From Zeus faber (Eukaryota > Chordata > Actinopteri > Zeiformes > Zeidae), in the NCBI GenBank assembly GCA_960531495.1, contig CAUIJY010000075.1, forward strand, positions 1 through 64,000: DNA of 64,000 nt, given 5' to 3'. Under the pieces are notes generated by a model. That model was not told where the DNA came from, did no database searches, and was given only the letters and a program-made list of their open reading frames with translations. Positions 10,838 to 25,120 of the stretch are shown piece after piece; positions within the stretch are counted from its first letter, which is position 1; each line of letters opens with the position of its first letter. The position numbers were made by a program, and so were the translations under genes.

Positions 10838-13340
10838 TCAAGATTTTTATCCGTCACATACATATACATACTTTCATACATATATGCAGTGAAATGTAAT
10901 GCAACGCACCCGGTGATAACGCACAATATTTCCTAGGAAAAATTTCTAATAGCCCAACTAACTGACTCCTAAAACGTAATACAGTAAGTCGAATACTTAT
11001 AGAATAAAATTAAAATATATAGAATAAAATGAAATACAATTAAAATAAAATGAAATAAAATGGAATAGATAGAGGGAATATGCTTGTGTATATGGAATAG
11101 GCAATTACGTATATACTGATATGTGCATTAAAGTGGCATGTGAATTAAAGTGGCATGTGAATGTGAATAGAGAGGTAGTGTTTGGGATAATACAGCACAG
11201 TATACAACAGTACGGCGCAGCAATACGGCATCACGAACAACCCTGAACAGTGACACAGTATGCGGTACAGTATGCTACATACAGTACAGTAGGTAGTGGA
11301 GCCTGTGTGTGTGTCTCAGTTAGGACCCCTGGTGAGGTCAGCGTTGACAGTTCTAATGGCGTGCGGGAAAAAACTCCGTCTCAGTCTCTGTTCTCGCTGT
11401 GTGACTGCGGAGGCGCTTGCCTGACCACAGCAGCTGGAACAGTCCGTTGTTGGGGTGATGAGGATCCTTCATGATGCTGCAGCTCTGCTACTACACCTCC
11501 TGGTGTATAACTCCTGCAAGGGGGGGAGGGTAGTTCCAGTGGTACGTTCAGCTGAACGCACCACCCTCTGCAGGGCCCGCCTGTCCTGAGCAGTACAGTT
11601 CCCAAACCAGGCAGTGATGTTGCCTGTCAGGATGCTCTCCACTGCTCCAGAGTAGAAGGACTTGAGGATCCTCACCGAGACCCGGAATTTCCTCAGCTGC
11701 CTGAGGTGGTAAAGACGCTGCCTAGTCTTTCTCACCAGAGTGTCTGTGTGTACAGTCCATGTTAAGTCCTCTGTGATGTGGACTCCCAGATATCTGAAGC
11801 TGCTCACCCTGTCGACAGAAGTCCCATTAATCACCAAGGGCGCGTGCGTCCTCGATTGTAATCCACGCCTAAAGTCCACAATCAGCTCCTTGGTTTTGCT
11901 GACGTTCAGGTGGAGGCTGTTGTCCTGGCACCAGAGTGACAGGTCAGCCACCTCCTCGCGGTAGGCCTTCTCATCGCAGTCGGTGATCAGGCCCACGACC
12001 ACGGTGTCGTCAGCAAACTTGATGATGGTGTTGGAGCTGGACCTGGCCACACAGTCATGTGTGTACAGGGAGTACAGAAGGGGGCTGAGGACGCAGCCCT
12101 GGGGGGGATCCTGTGTTCAGGGTGAGGGGGCTTGACATGTACTTCCCCACCTTGACCACCTGGGGGCAGGCTGTGAGGAAGTCAAGGATCCAGGCGCACA
12201 GCTCCATCAGCTTGACAGCCAGTCTGGTGGGAACTATGGTGTTGAAAGCTGAACTATAATCGATGAACAGCATTCTCACATAGGCCCCCTTCTGGCCATC
12301 CAGGTGCGTGAGCGTGGTGTGCAGTACCTGGGAGACCGCGTCATCCGTGGATCTGTTCTGCCGGTACGCGAACTGCAACGGGTCCAAGGTGCGGGGGAGG
12401 GAGGCGCCGATATAATCCTTTATCAGCCTCTCGAAACACTTCATGACCACCGAGGTGAGGGCCACCGGACGGTTGTCATTCAGGCAGGTTGGAGAGGCGA
12501 CCTTCGGGACAGGAACGACGGTGGACCTCTTGAAACAGGATGGGACCACTGATTCAGCCAGGGAGATGTTGAATATTGTGGTGAACACCGGAGCTAGCTG
12601 GTTAGCACAGGTCTTCAGTACTCGCCCAGATATGCCATCTGGGCCCGTAGCTTTCCTGGTGTTCACCCGCATCAAAGCCCTCCTGACCTCGTGCACGGAC
12701 ACTGAGAGTGCGCGCTCATCCCCAGCGGTGTAACTCCAATTAGCCGGCGAGCTAGCGGTGCTGCTGCCAGACTCGAACCGCGCATAAAAGGAGTTCAGTT
12801 GGTTGGCCAGGGAGGCGTCCACACTCGTGGCTGGGGAGGAGCTGCTCTTGTAGTTAGTTATTGTTTGCAGCCCCTCCGCAGATTGTACGACGCCGCTTTG
12901 TAATTATCCATGTTACCAGATACAAGTCCGTCGTTGTAAGCGGCCGTGCGCGCATTCAGAGCGCCAAGGATGGATTTATCAACCCATGGTTTCTGGTTTG
13001 GAAATATCCGAACTTTCACCGTGGGAACGATGTTGTCTGCTTGCGTAGTTACAAAACTTACTACAACCTCCGTAAACTCGCTGACGTCACTTGCACTTGA
13101 TTGGAACATGTCCCAGTCTACGTCAGTCAGAGCGTCCTGAAGCGCAGCCTCTGATTGGTCCGTCCACCGCTTCACATCCCTCATCACCAGTTCTCGCGCG
13201 ATCAGAGGCCTGTAAACAGGAAGCAGCAAGATCGCGGCGTGATCTGATTTCCTGAAAGCAGGGAGCGACACGGGCTTGTATCCGTTCTTGTAAGGAGTGT
13301 AACAATGGTCCAGAGTTCTGTCTCCCCTGGTGGCACACGT
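10838..13340 (-). mobile_element. Rex1 LINE, 5'-truncated
   Basis: A minus-strand non-LTR retrotransposon of the fish Rex1 (Rex1/Babar) type. It contains the end of the endonuclease region and linker, most of the reverse transcriptase, the C-terminus and a 3' untranslated region. The 3' end (10838-11000) has the tail beginning GATTTTTATCCGTCACATAC on the plus strand, which recurs at 43441-43620. The start is lost in the endonuclease near 13340, followed by an (AT)n tract. Confidence 0.85.
11325..13271 (-). pseudogene. Rex1 endonuclease/reverse transcriptase ORF, broken
   Basis: The reading frame is in pieces: 13271-12858 (end of endonuclease and linker, KPWVDKSILGALNAR), 12822-12055 (RT domain with RKATGPDGISGRVLK, FERLIKDYI, FAYRQNRSTDDAV and motif A FIDYSSAFNT), and 12050-11469 (motif C FADDTVV, then VSKTKELIVDFRR and the thumb region). 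A stop near 11468 and a continuation with RSFFPHAIRTVN give the C-terminus. Frameshifts lie near 12840 and at a G-run near 12110, just after LNTGSP, so the catalytic domain is split between frames. The enzyme would reverse-transcribe its own RNA at a nicked target; this copy cannot. Confidence 0.85.
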
Positions 13341-13385
13341 GATGTGTTGGTGGAAACTAGGCCGAACCTTTCTTTTTTTTTTTCA

Positions 13386-13387
<2 letters not shown>

Positions 13388-13454
<67 letters not shown>
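13388..13454. repeat. (AT)n microsatellite
   Basis: Uninterrupted TA dinucleotides next to the truncated end of the Rex1 copy. Confidence 0.97.
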
Positions 13455-15264
<1,810 letters not shown>

Positions 15265-15268
15265 GACG

Positions 15269-15416
15269 TTAGTAGTGGGGGTCGCAGTCTTCCAGGAGGC
15301 TGTCGGTGATGTAGTTGACCTGCAGGTGCTCTTGGTAGTACTGCTTCTCCACCGCGGTGTTGATCGTCCAGCTCACCACCTCCACGCCGCGCTGCGCCCA
15401 GTATTCCACGTAGTCT
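15269..15416 (-). CDS. gde1: Last exon of a GDE1-like phosphodiesterase
   Basis: A good acceptor (TTTTTTTTTCTCCAG) precedes 49 codons ending in TAA. The peptide contains RDYVEYWAQRGVEVVSWT, INTAVEKQYY and ITDSLLEDCDPHY, the pattern of the final strand-helix unit of a glycerophosphodiester phosphodiesterase (TIM barrel; WT[IV]N then a TDS motif). These membrane enzymes cleave glycerophospho-inositol or -ethanolamine type substrates. The metal-binding N-terminal parts are not seen; they should lie to the right on the minus strand, where only repeats were recognised. The gene may have very large introns, or this may be a stranded exon. Assignment to GDE1 rather than another GDPD member is by resemblance only. 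Confidence 0.6.
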
Positions 15417-15448
15417 CTGGAGAAAAAAAACTGCCATTTAAGTTTATA

Positions 15449-15783
15449 GATGGACAGACAGATAGATATGTGCATATATAGATGGACGGATAGATAGATA
15501 GATATGTGCATACATAGATGGATGGATAAATAAATAGATAGATATGTGTATACATAGATGGATGGATAGATAGATAGATATGTGCATACATAGATGGATG
15601 GATAGATAGATAGATAATAGATAGATATGTGCATACATAGATGGATGGATAGATAGATAGATATGTGCATACATAGATGGATGGATAGATAGATATGTGC
15701 ATACATAGATAGATGGATGGATAGATAGATAGATATGTGGAGCGATAGAGAGATAGATAGATAGATAGATAGATAGATACTTT
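15449..15783. repeat. GATA/GATG minisatellite
   Basis: Units of about 40 bp (GATGGATGGATAGATAGATA followed by GATATGTGCATACATA) repeat about seven times and pass into pure GATA before 15783. The isoleucine/tyrosine/serine-rich minus frames over it are artefacts. Confidence 0.9.
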
Positions 15784-15990
15784 ATTGATCACTGGATGGA
15801 AATTGTAATGTCCCAGCAGCTCATATCAAAACAAAAGGTAGTAATAATAATAACAATCATAGAATAAAATATGAAAGAAAAAAAGGCAATATATGTGGAA
15901 AAAAATGAAATACACAATAAAACCCCAGTTAATGGTACATAATACACAGAATCAACCATAAAAATATAAAACAAATTAAAAAATATGGCA
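15770..15990 (-). mobile_element. LINE 3' tail ending in (TATC)n
   Basis: Read on the minus strand, the unique part ends in GATCAATAAAGTATC followed by TATC repeats, the usual end of Rex1-like fish LINEs. The GATA array next to it probably grew from this tail. Confidence 0.55.
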
Positions 15991-17993
15991 GGGTAATGGG
16001 TAATATTTGGGATTAGCGACCACTGGAAGCCCTGAGAAGCTTTTAATATTTATTTTTTTGAGTCAAAAACCTTGTTATTGAGAGTCAAAACTTGAATATG
16101 CAAATTCAAGCTTTAAAATGCCTTATTATATTAAAATGCCTTATGATAGAGAAGATGTTCAAATATGGCACCGTTACATAAAGACATAAAAAGACTCTGC
16201 TACTCCGCATAGTTTGGAGAATTTGATTTTTCATAAAGCGTGTCTTTATTTTTGTCAAATATGATCCACTTAAGGAAATAAACTATGTTTATTTTCTGCA
16301 AATGAGCTATGAATACTCTATGAATGCTAATGAACCCATTGACCGTGAGCACAAGGTCACAGAGCCACCGTATGGAACATTCTCACCAAAAATAAAGATT
16401 ATGAGTCCACCAGATAAGGTTACCTCACGTTGCAGCGGCAGTTTAGCTTTTCGCAGGAGGGACTTTTGTTAAAAGGAAAGTTAGGGCTGGGCGAGGTGGC
16501 CTAAAATTGACATCTGTCAAGCCCGCTCCGCCAGCGCCACCATAACAAACCGGAGTGAAGGAGACGAGTGACGAGAAGGAGACAGCGCTGTGAGCGAGTG
16601 AGGGGAGGCGTGGCTGTGGGCGCAGCAGCACCAAATAACTGTGATATAGTTTCTGAATGGACTTCAGAGTGACAGAGGATACAATTCAGATATTGAACTG
16701 TTTTAAAGTAGTGATGGTTTTATAAGCGGCTTCTCCAACCTTAGTGAACCAGCGGTTCGGTGCATTAGCGCCACCTACTGGACCAGAGGCGTCAGTGTGT
16801 GCGGCGGGTATGCGCCGCGTTTTCCCGTTTTCGTAAAACGCTAATTGAGGAGGACAAATTACATTTTGAAGATTTTCCATAGGGAGGCATGAGACTACAC
16901 ATCATTCTCACCCAAATGTGTCGTCTTGGACAATCTCGTGTGGAAAATAATGACGTATTCAGGGAAACTTACGAAGCAAAGCGAAGTTATGTAATTTTAG
17001 CGGTCACGCCTTTCTGTGGATGAAATATATCGTTATTTTCTGCTGATCTCTGACTAATCATAATTTCACGGGTTCTAGTTTTTCCGACACGTTCCGAGTA
17101 CACAAACGCATCATTCATCTCCACAGTCGGGTGGACTCGACTCGACGCGGTGACGACTTTCTGTGGATTCACGTTTTTTTTTGTGTTCATCTTTTCGATG
17201 AGCCCCGATTCCATGAGACTGGAAAATAGTTGACGTTTTACCGGGGTTATTTACATTTTTCAGAATACAATTTTTCCGATTCTTTCCAAGAATATGAAGC
17301 TCATCGTGCACTCGCCGATTTTGTATCCTACGATTTCCGCGAATCCTGGACCACAACACCACATCCAACACAGGGTTGTATCGGATTAAAATGTCTTAAT
17401 TTACAAAATGACGAGATAAACGCGTCGTTTGTAACTTCTAACCACTACAGGGTGATGGACTCCACACCACGCGAATGACCATTCTGAACCGCAACCTGCA
17501 CATTGACAGCAAATTGAATGATGATGTGACAAAGCCACTTACGTTTTAGAACGTTGGCGGGTCGGTGAAGCGCAGAATTTCTTTAAATTTTGTTCGTTTT
17601 TCCACTTTTTTCTGCTCCGTGTGCGGGTCAATTCGGATTAACCTTGAACCACGGCATGTCTGTGACGTCCCGGTTCTAACGACACCTCAACTGCGGCTGT
17701 AGCTCTAGTGGTCGCCCTGTTCCCTTTTAGCCCGAAAATTTCAGAGAATAATAAAAATCGGGAAAATTACAATGCAATTACAAGGGACCCCTAATGATGA
17801 TGAAATATTTACATTGTATATTTTAATTGTATTCACACAAAAAAATAAATACAATATCAGGACTACAATAAAGACCTTATTATTAGTTATTACCTTCTAG
17901 AATAATAATAATAATTATTATTATTATTTCTATTGTTATTATTATTATTTTTTGGTTTTTTTTTTTCCATTTGACTGTATTTCTTTAATTATA
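15991..17993. other. Non-coding stretch, unclassified
   Basis: No exon recognised. Positions 16440-16630 are GC-richer; 16740-17740 have the character of an old unclassified repeat; 17880-17970 are ATT-rich. A CTCF-type motif lies at 16768-16781. Confidence 0.35.
16768..16781 (-). promoter_or_regulatory. CTCF-like motif, full consensus match
   Basis: GCGCCACCTACTGG is the complement of a sequence matching all 14 positions of the CTCF core consensus CCASYAGRKGGCRS. Motif evidence only. Confidence 0.4.
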
Positions 17994-18237
17994 CTGTATA
18001 TCAGGCCTGGCCAACCCGCGGCTCGCGAGCCTCATGCGGCTCTTTGGCTGGTTTCATGCGGCTCTTAAGGGGCTTTCACATGACAAGCGTCAAAAACTCA
18101 GAAAAAAAAAAAAGCGCAGCCATTCATTCCCTATTATGATTATAAAATCGCTATGATGTATCACTCGTTTTCAACCGCGGATCACTTCCTCATTTACTCA
18201 AAGCGGAGAGCAGCAGGAGTCATGTCCCATTAACGCC

Positions 18238-18367
18238 TGTTTTATTAGTCCTAATGCCGCGTTTACACCAAAAGCGCCGGGGCGGCGCGCCTCCATACAA
18301 AGTCAACATATAGACGCGTTCCAGTCGCCTGGAACGCGTCTAACGCGGCATTAGGACTAATAAAACA
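18238..18367. repeat. Foldback cassette: 26-bp IR plus inner hairpin
   Basis: The 26 bases at 18238-18263 (starting TGTTTTATTAGTCC) are perfectly complementary to 18342-18367. Nested inside, 18311-18324 pairs with 18329-18342 (14 bp, 4-base loop TCGC). The middle is GC-rich. The layout suggests a small foldback transposon nested in the hAT element. Confidence 0.85.
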
Positions 18368-18502
18368 CCAAATAAGATTCCAAAAGCTTTGGAAGTTTAT
18401 TTTCAAAACTATTGACATGGTTAGTCGTCAACATATAAGATGGATCGGCCGGTGAATTGCGTTGCGTATCGGACATCTCCGATGGAGAACTGTGAAGGCT
18501 GG

Positions 18503-18922
<420 letters not shown>

Positions 18923-19028
18923 GCAACATGCATAGTAAGAGAAAAACGCTATTGTTAATTATTATATTTTTGTTTGTGGACTTGGTTGAACTGAGAGGCA
19001 TACCGCGGAAACGCAGTACTTTCATTTA

Positions 19029-19096
19029 GGAGTCCTGGCTCAATGGTAGCGGCTTTGAACTCGAGCTCCGATAGCGGGTTCGATCCTCGTAACCAC
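19029..19096 (+). repeat. tRNA-like (SINE head) sequence
   Basis: TGGCTCAATGGTAGCGG fits an RNA polymerase III A box and GGGTTCGATCCTC fits a B box at normal spacing, but the acceptor-stem ends do not pair. This is best read as the head of a tRNA-derived SINE rather than a tRNA gene. Confidence 0.5.
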
Positions 19097-19587
19097 ACAT
19101 TTTCAAAAATGTGGCCAGGGCTCCGGAACACCTAGTCCCAGGTATATGTGGATGGCCAAAGCATCGGATCGTGTATGGTAGGCAAGAGCCAAAGCTGATT
19201 CTTAAAGGTTAGGGTTTAAGGGACACTATTGAATAAATTGACCCAACATGAAAAAAATACATCCTTATCACTAAACTCGAAGTCCAATTCCCTCCTCTAT
19301 GAATAAATAAAAAACAGTACTTTTTGAACTGAGAGTTTGTGTGTGTGAGACAGTGCACACAATGTTATATTTTTGTTTGTGGACTCTGTTGAACTGAGAG
19401 TTTGTGTGTGTGAGACAGTGCACACAATGTTAATTGTTGAAAATAACAGGCCTGTGGTCTTAGTACTCCATCCATCCATCCATCTTCAACCGATTATCCT
19501 TAGTCGGGTCGCTGGGGCTAGAAGTCAATTTCTGTCATTATCATGTTGGTGTGTGACATTTACAATAAATCTGGCTGAGCAGAGGTC

Positions 19588-19613
19588 TGTGTGTGTGTGT
19601 GTGTGTGTGTGTG
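19588..19613. repeat. (GT)n microsatellite
   Basis: Thirteen GT dinucleotides inside the hAT element. Confidence 0.9.
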
Positions 19614-19816
19614 AGGAAGGGATGGGGTGATGTTCATGTGTGGCCATGTGTATGATGTGGCTCTTTGCAGTAACACAGTAAAAAAGTGGCTCTTAGTCTC
19701 TGACTGGTTGGCCACCCCTGCTGTATATTATTTCCTTCCAGATTTGCTGATTGATGCTCCAGTCCAGCAGGTGGTGGTAATACTCCAAGCAGCTGCTTTG
19801 TGGTTAAACTCCTTGG

Positions 19817-20086
19817 CCGTTTCTCAATACCAAGTACGCGAAGTCCGGACTTGCGGACTTGGTAGTTCAGACTTGTCAAGTTCGACTCGGGAGTACAGAC
19901 TCCCGGGGACAGGAGGACGCAGGACGGTCATTCTGCGAAATGCATTGTGGGATACTTGGCTGTCCCAAGTCCACACAAGTCACCACCGATGCATCCTCCA
20001 TAAAATGGGCGGAGCAAGTGCACATCCGGGCATTTGGACTGGACTTGGCTTGATGCGTACTTTGAATTGGAACAGTACTTGGGCAC
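19817..20086. mobile_element. Possible MITE
   Basis: The stretch begins with TTTCTCAATACCAAGTACGC and ends with GTACTTTGAATTGGAACAGTACTTGG. The ends are roughly inverted copies built around CCAAGTAC, and the interior repeats GGACTTG-like words. This fits a non-autonomous DNA element, but no target duplication was fixed. Confidence 0.35.
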
Positions 20087-20087
20087 T

Positions 20088-20900
20088 TGCAAGGAATCTT
20101 GGTGTCATTATTGATGACCAACTGACATTCTCGGACCATGTTGCCGCCGTCTCCCGGTCCTGCCGCTTCGCACTATTCATTTACATTTACATTTACATTT
20201 AGTCATTTGGCAGACGCTTTTATCCAAAGCGACTTACAAGGGAGAATAACATTCAGCTACATTGCGACATCCGAAAGGTCAGGCCGTACCTGACCCAATA
20301 TGCCACACAACTGCTGGTACAAACCTTGGTGATGTCCCGTCTCGACTATGCAACGCCCTCTTAACAGGCTTGCCGGCCTGTGCGGTGAAGCCACTACAGA
20401 TGATACAGAATGCGGCGGCGCGACTGGTGTTCAACCAGCCAAAGAGGGCACATGTCACTCCGCTGCTCATGGAGCTCCACTGGTTACCTGTAGCCGCTCG
20501 CATCAAGTTCAAGTCTCTTATGCTGGCCTACAGAGTGATTGTTGGGAATGCTACCACCTACTTAAATGCATCAAATGAATCAAATGAGCCTCGCCTGGCT
20601 GTGCCGGCCGTACAACCACGGCAATCCAGGTAATTCTCATTTGTAGTTCAACGTTGGTGGAAGGAGCTGCCAAAAACGACCAGAGCAGGGACCTCCCTCT
20701 CTGTCTTTAAGAAGCACTTGAAGACCCAGCTCTTCAGTGAGCGCCTCCTCTCCTAACCTACAATTACTTAGCACTACTTAGCAATATTTATTGTTACACT
20801 AATGTCTCTGTCGCAATGTAGCTTGAATGTTATTCTCCCTTGTAAGTCGCTTTGGATAAAAGCGTCTGCTAAATGACTAAATGTGAATGTAAATGTAATT
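20088..20900 (+). mobile_element. L2-like LINE 3' end with nested tail
   Basis: A 5'-truncated LINE of the L2/CR1 group. The plus strand encodes NLGVIIDDQLTFSDHVAA, SRLDY...NALLTGLPACAVKPLQ, IQNAAARLVFNQPKRAHVTP and LHWLPVAARIKFKSL, the conserved end of the RT protein, with frameshifts. The 3' tail ends GCGTCTGCTAAATGACTAAATG followed by imperfect GTAAAT repeats. At 20180-20268 the frame is split by an inverted copy of the element's own tail. Confidence 0.8.
20180..20268 (-). mobile_element. Inverted copy of LINE tail nested in LINE
   Basis: The 89 bases are the reverse complement of 20811-20900 with few changes, including the region next to GCGACTTACAAGGGAGAATA. Removing them restores the reading frame FALF/NIRKVRPYL. 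Confidence 0.8.
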
Positions 20901-21141
20901 GTGTGTCGGAACCTCCATGCGGCACTGTAAGAGACACGACGGATGACACAGACATTTAACAGCAGTTTGAACATACGGTCTTTCTCCTCTGTCTGGAGTT
21001 ACTTAATAACATAGTTACACAGTTCAGGTTTGTTAACATTAGAGTTTTATTGTTCCTGTAATTTATGGCTCAACACAAGAGCTTCAACCCCCGCACACAG
21101 GGAGGATGTGGGAGGCATGTGGACGCAATGAGGGAATAGGG

Positions 21142-21450
<309 letters not shown>

Positions 21451-21804
21451 GGCGAAAAAATCCAAGTGCAACTTTTTATATTAAAAAAAAGAAAAGAAAA
21501 AACAAAAAAGTGCAATCCCTGATGTGCAATGTGTCAAGATATGTGCAATACACTTAATACTCTACTCTTAATACTATTTATGGTGATGTTTTATTTTTAT
21601 GTTTTATATATATTATTTAAATAGTCTTTTAGTGTGTACCTTGATATGCTCTCTATCTTCTGCTGTCCCCGTTTTGCTGCTGGAATGATGTAAATTTCCC
21701 CGTTATGGGATTAATAAAGGTTTATCTTATCTTGTCTTATCTTACACTACCTCACTTTATTCACATTCCACTTTAATGCACATCTATGTATATACAAAGT
21801 AGCC

Positions 21805-22315
21805 CAGGGGTCGGAAACCTGTGGCTCACGAGCCATTTATGGCTCTTTCAAGCACCGGCTGCGGATCACAGAATGACTCCAGGGGCCCCTCCCGGCTCTC
21901 TGCTCAGGCGTCACTCGTGGGAGTCTCTGCATAGTTAGGGTTCAGGGAGGCCAGTCTTTCTGGCCACGGCGCGCCCCCACTCCTGGGCTGCTTACGAACC
22001 CGTGCGCCGATGCGCTCTGTAAGACAGAGAAACATGAAGGAAACTCCCTGCCTCCGGTCGGACCGATCAGCTCAACGCAAGTGGACAGAAATGGGAAAAA
22101 AGTCGCGTTAATGGTAAAAAGTATTTCATTTATTATTGGCTAGCTACAGTATAACAACGATATTATTAAGAAGAATAAAGAGAAGTGTATTATATATATA
22201 GTGCTTTTTTAAGTACTGTGTTAGTAAGATGTGTTAAACGTTGAAAATGTTTGCCTCACTTAAAAAAATGCATGCATTAAGTTGCATTCCCAGTCAAAAA
22301 GGTTCCCGATCCCTG
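21805..22315. mobile_element. hAT-like non-autonomous element, copy A
   Basis: It starts CAGGGGTCGGAAACCTGTGG and ends AAGGTTCCCGATCCCTG, forming terminal inverted repeats. The flanks AAGTAGCC and (in the duplicate) TAATAGCC fit a decayed 8-bp target duplication. It has no transposase. Confidence 0.65.
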
Positions 22316-22413
22316 TAATAGGCTATCCCATAAGCGTATTCCCTTTATTTAAGTATATGTTTTATTCAATTGACTTACTGCATTACGTTTTAGGAATCAG
22401 TTAGTCAAGTAGA

Positions 22414-22612
22414 TTTTTTTTACATTAAGCAGACGCTTTTATCCGAAGCGGTCAATCACCGACGGACGCAGCCATCAGGAGCAATTAGGGGTTAAGTGTC
22501 TTGCTCTAGGACACTACAGCATGCAAGCAGGAGGAGCCTGGGATTGAACCCGCAACCTTTACTAGATCACTAGACCACCAGCTCTACCGCCTGAGCTGCC
22601 GTCCCCAGGTAG
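22414..22612 (-). repeat. tRNA-derived SINE
   Basis: On the minus strand it has an A box (AGCTCAGGCGGTAGAGCTGG), a B box (GGTTCAATCCC), a body, and a 3' tail shared with fish L2-like LINEs (AAAAGCGTCTGCTTAATG). Fragments or copies lie at 1-115 and 40165-40377. Confidence 0.8.
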
Positions 22613-23711
22613 GTAGCTGATCAATTTGAATTTATTATTATTTATTGATTATATTTAATTTTATTTTTCAGTATCAGATGGTCAAAAAATTTACAGTTAC
22701 ACATTTACAGTTTAAATAAGGATTGACATTTTTTTTTAATTTCAGGGCAATGGATGCACTTTAAGTCTTTTCTGTTACAGACTAAAAAACAATGTTAATA
22801 AAGTTATTCTTTGTTGTAAGTTGATCTATATTTCTTTCTTTTTTCTTTTTTTGTTTTCTTTAATGTTAATGAGGATACAATGTTATGCAGAGGTGTACTT
22901 ATAACAATTTTAAAGACAAATGATACTATTGTCGCGGCGGAGAGTTGGGGGGCGCAAAATGTTTACTTCTTCCGAGGGGGGGCGTAACAGAAAATAATTG
23001 AGAAGCTCTGGATTAAGCAAAGGTGCTAAGGTGATTGAAAATTCCAATTTATCTATCTCTTTTGTTCTGTTCGGACTGCAAAATGATGTGACTTACATTT
23101 GAATACCCCCTGGCCAAGAGGTGGGACGAGCAGTTTGAAACTTAACGCATAATTTATGTGAATTTTTAGAAGTTAGGTAAGATGAAGTGACCATGAGACA
23201 ATAGATAGTTGACCATATGTTATTGATCAACACCAGTCAGGCATCTATTAGCTTGATGACTGCTGAAGAGCTCAGGCTTATTAGTTACAGTTATTAGTTC
23301 TACCTTTAAGGGTAAGGGTCTAGCCTCAGCGCTACAATAATTTGGTGTTATCAACCCCCTGTCGTCTGTGTCTCTGTGCCGGAGGTCCCTGAGCACGCTA
23401 CTCGGGTGGCGTGTGGTGGCGAATTTGCCACGGTTTTAATGTGTGAATGGCATTGTTTTTTCCTTACCCTCTTGTTGCTTAACTTAGTGTTAAAGTTATG
23501 TAGACCCTCTGGTATTCGTTTTTTTCTGCTGTTTTACAGAAATGTATTTTGAGTTTATTAATGGCAGCACATTCATTTGAATGTTGATAGTTCATTGATT
23601 TGCTTGTGTCATGGATACACAGGACTTCCTAAAGTACTTAGTACAGGATGATTACATAGTTTTATATAGTTTTACATAGTTTTATTCCTCCATATGTTCG
23701 CTGTTTTCCAA

Positions 23712-23892
23712 CCCAGGTCGTATTTGAATGTTGGCTTCTATCATTTATAGCCGTTCAAAGCACAAATGCTTTACTGTTGAGAAAACTTACCACTCTGCTA
23801 CAGCTTCTCAGTGTGCTGTGCAGTCCAAGTTGAATCTAACATTTAACCCACATTTTAACAGTTTACATTTTGGAACTACTCCTTACAAAAAG

Positions 23893-23932
<40 letters not shown>

Positions 23933-23990
23933 AAGGGGCAGGCTAAAGCACATTGCCAGTAGGAAGGGACGCAACTTCCTGTTTCTTCAC
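23712..23990 (+). repeat. Unclassified dispersed repeat, copy 2
   Basis: Shares ordered blocks with 5070-5300 (see there) and contains a 31-bp poly-T run at 23899-23929. Confidence 0.4.
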
Positions 23991-25067
23991 ACAGATGTAG
24001 CCAAAAGAGCTGATTTGCGAAAGTGCAAAAAAGTAAAATGATAACATATAATGACTGATTATATTAAAAATTAACTCGAGATTTTTTAGGTTAGAATTGT
24101 CTAAGAGAGTGGACCATCACGAGACAGGCAACACTTGGCCAAGGAATTGTAATAAGTTGTGTGTCTGTAATCCAACTGAGGAAATTGTGTATGAACGTAA
24201 ATGCAGCTATTGTAAACTGTAAAATAAGATTGTGTGCCTGTGTTCTGGCTCACACTGGGGATTGTGGCACTGCAGCTGCTACACAAAGGGGGGTGCGTAT
24301 GAGCAGACACACACACACACATTTTTGCCTGACTTGTTTTTTTCTCGCTAGAGGAGGAACACACACGCAGACTTTTCGGCTTGAGCAAGGACACAGAGAC
24401 AAGGAGGCATGGACGCATGGACAAGATGCACAGCTCATAAAACTAAGATCTGGGCAGATCGCCAAAGTCCTTAATCAAACTCAAACAAAAAACTCACAAT
24501 ACTCCATTATACTCTCTTATATATAAATAAATATATGAACAGGTAAATTAATAACGTAGGTATTAGAACAGCGGAGCAACAATCCGAGTATGAGGGTTAA
24601 GCCAGTGTTAGCTGTAGAGGTCCGTGACGGACAGACTCCAAATCCATGGCTGAGTATCACCATCAGCGCCAGGAGAGCCAGGTGGGAGACGAGCAAATGG
24701 ACAAGCTGCAGGCCTGAGTGATTTAAACAACGTCAAATAGTGCCCTGTGTGATTATGGTTACTAGTGGTGTTTAGCAGATTCAATGAAAATCAAATTGAA
24801 CTTAAGTGTTAGTAAATAACAGGAGTCTATGCTGAGATAATATAAATAATATTGAACAGTTTGAACTGTTAGAGTGTGTTGAGAGAGAGGATTGAGCTCG
24901 ATCGTAGTGGTGTGGTGTTGTGGCAGGTTGCCGGGAAAAAGTTTCTAGAAGTTGCAGGAAAAAGATGCTGGAAAAAGTGTCTGTTGGTTCCTTCAGGCAA
25001 TTTCGGAAAACGTGAGGAGTGGGATGATTTATTTTCAAAACTGTAGTTTGTGCTTTGTTGATGGATT
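23991..25067. other. Non-coding stretch, possible retroelement debris
   Basis: No protein motif or terminal repeat could be supported on either strand. Confidence 0.3.
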
Positions 25068-25120
25068 TCAATTTAGTTTAATTTGCTATGCGTCACGCAT
25101 AGCAAATTAAACTAAATTGA
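25068..25120. repeat. 53-bp near-perfect palindrome
   Basis: The 26 bases 25068-25093 (starting TCAATTTAGTTTAATTTGC) are exactly complementary to 25095-25120, with a single base between the arms. Confidence 0.95.

Larger units (their letters stand above)
21453..23687 (+). repeat. Segmental duplication, copy A
   Basis: From GAAAAAATCCAAGTGCAACT to GATTACATAGTTTTA the sequence matches 26328-27651 in the same order: a Rex1-like tail, a hAT-like element, unique flank and a 200-bp unique block. About 1.04 kb (22414-23453, starting with a SINE) is present only here, and the hAT-like part is internally shorter than in copy B. Confidence 0.85.

Noticed and set aside
19029..19096. Functional tRNA gene
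   Set aside because: A and B boxes are present but the acceptor stem does not pair and the sequence lies within a transposon.
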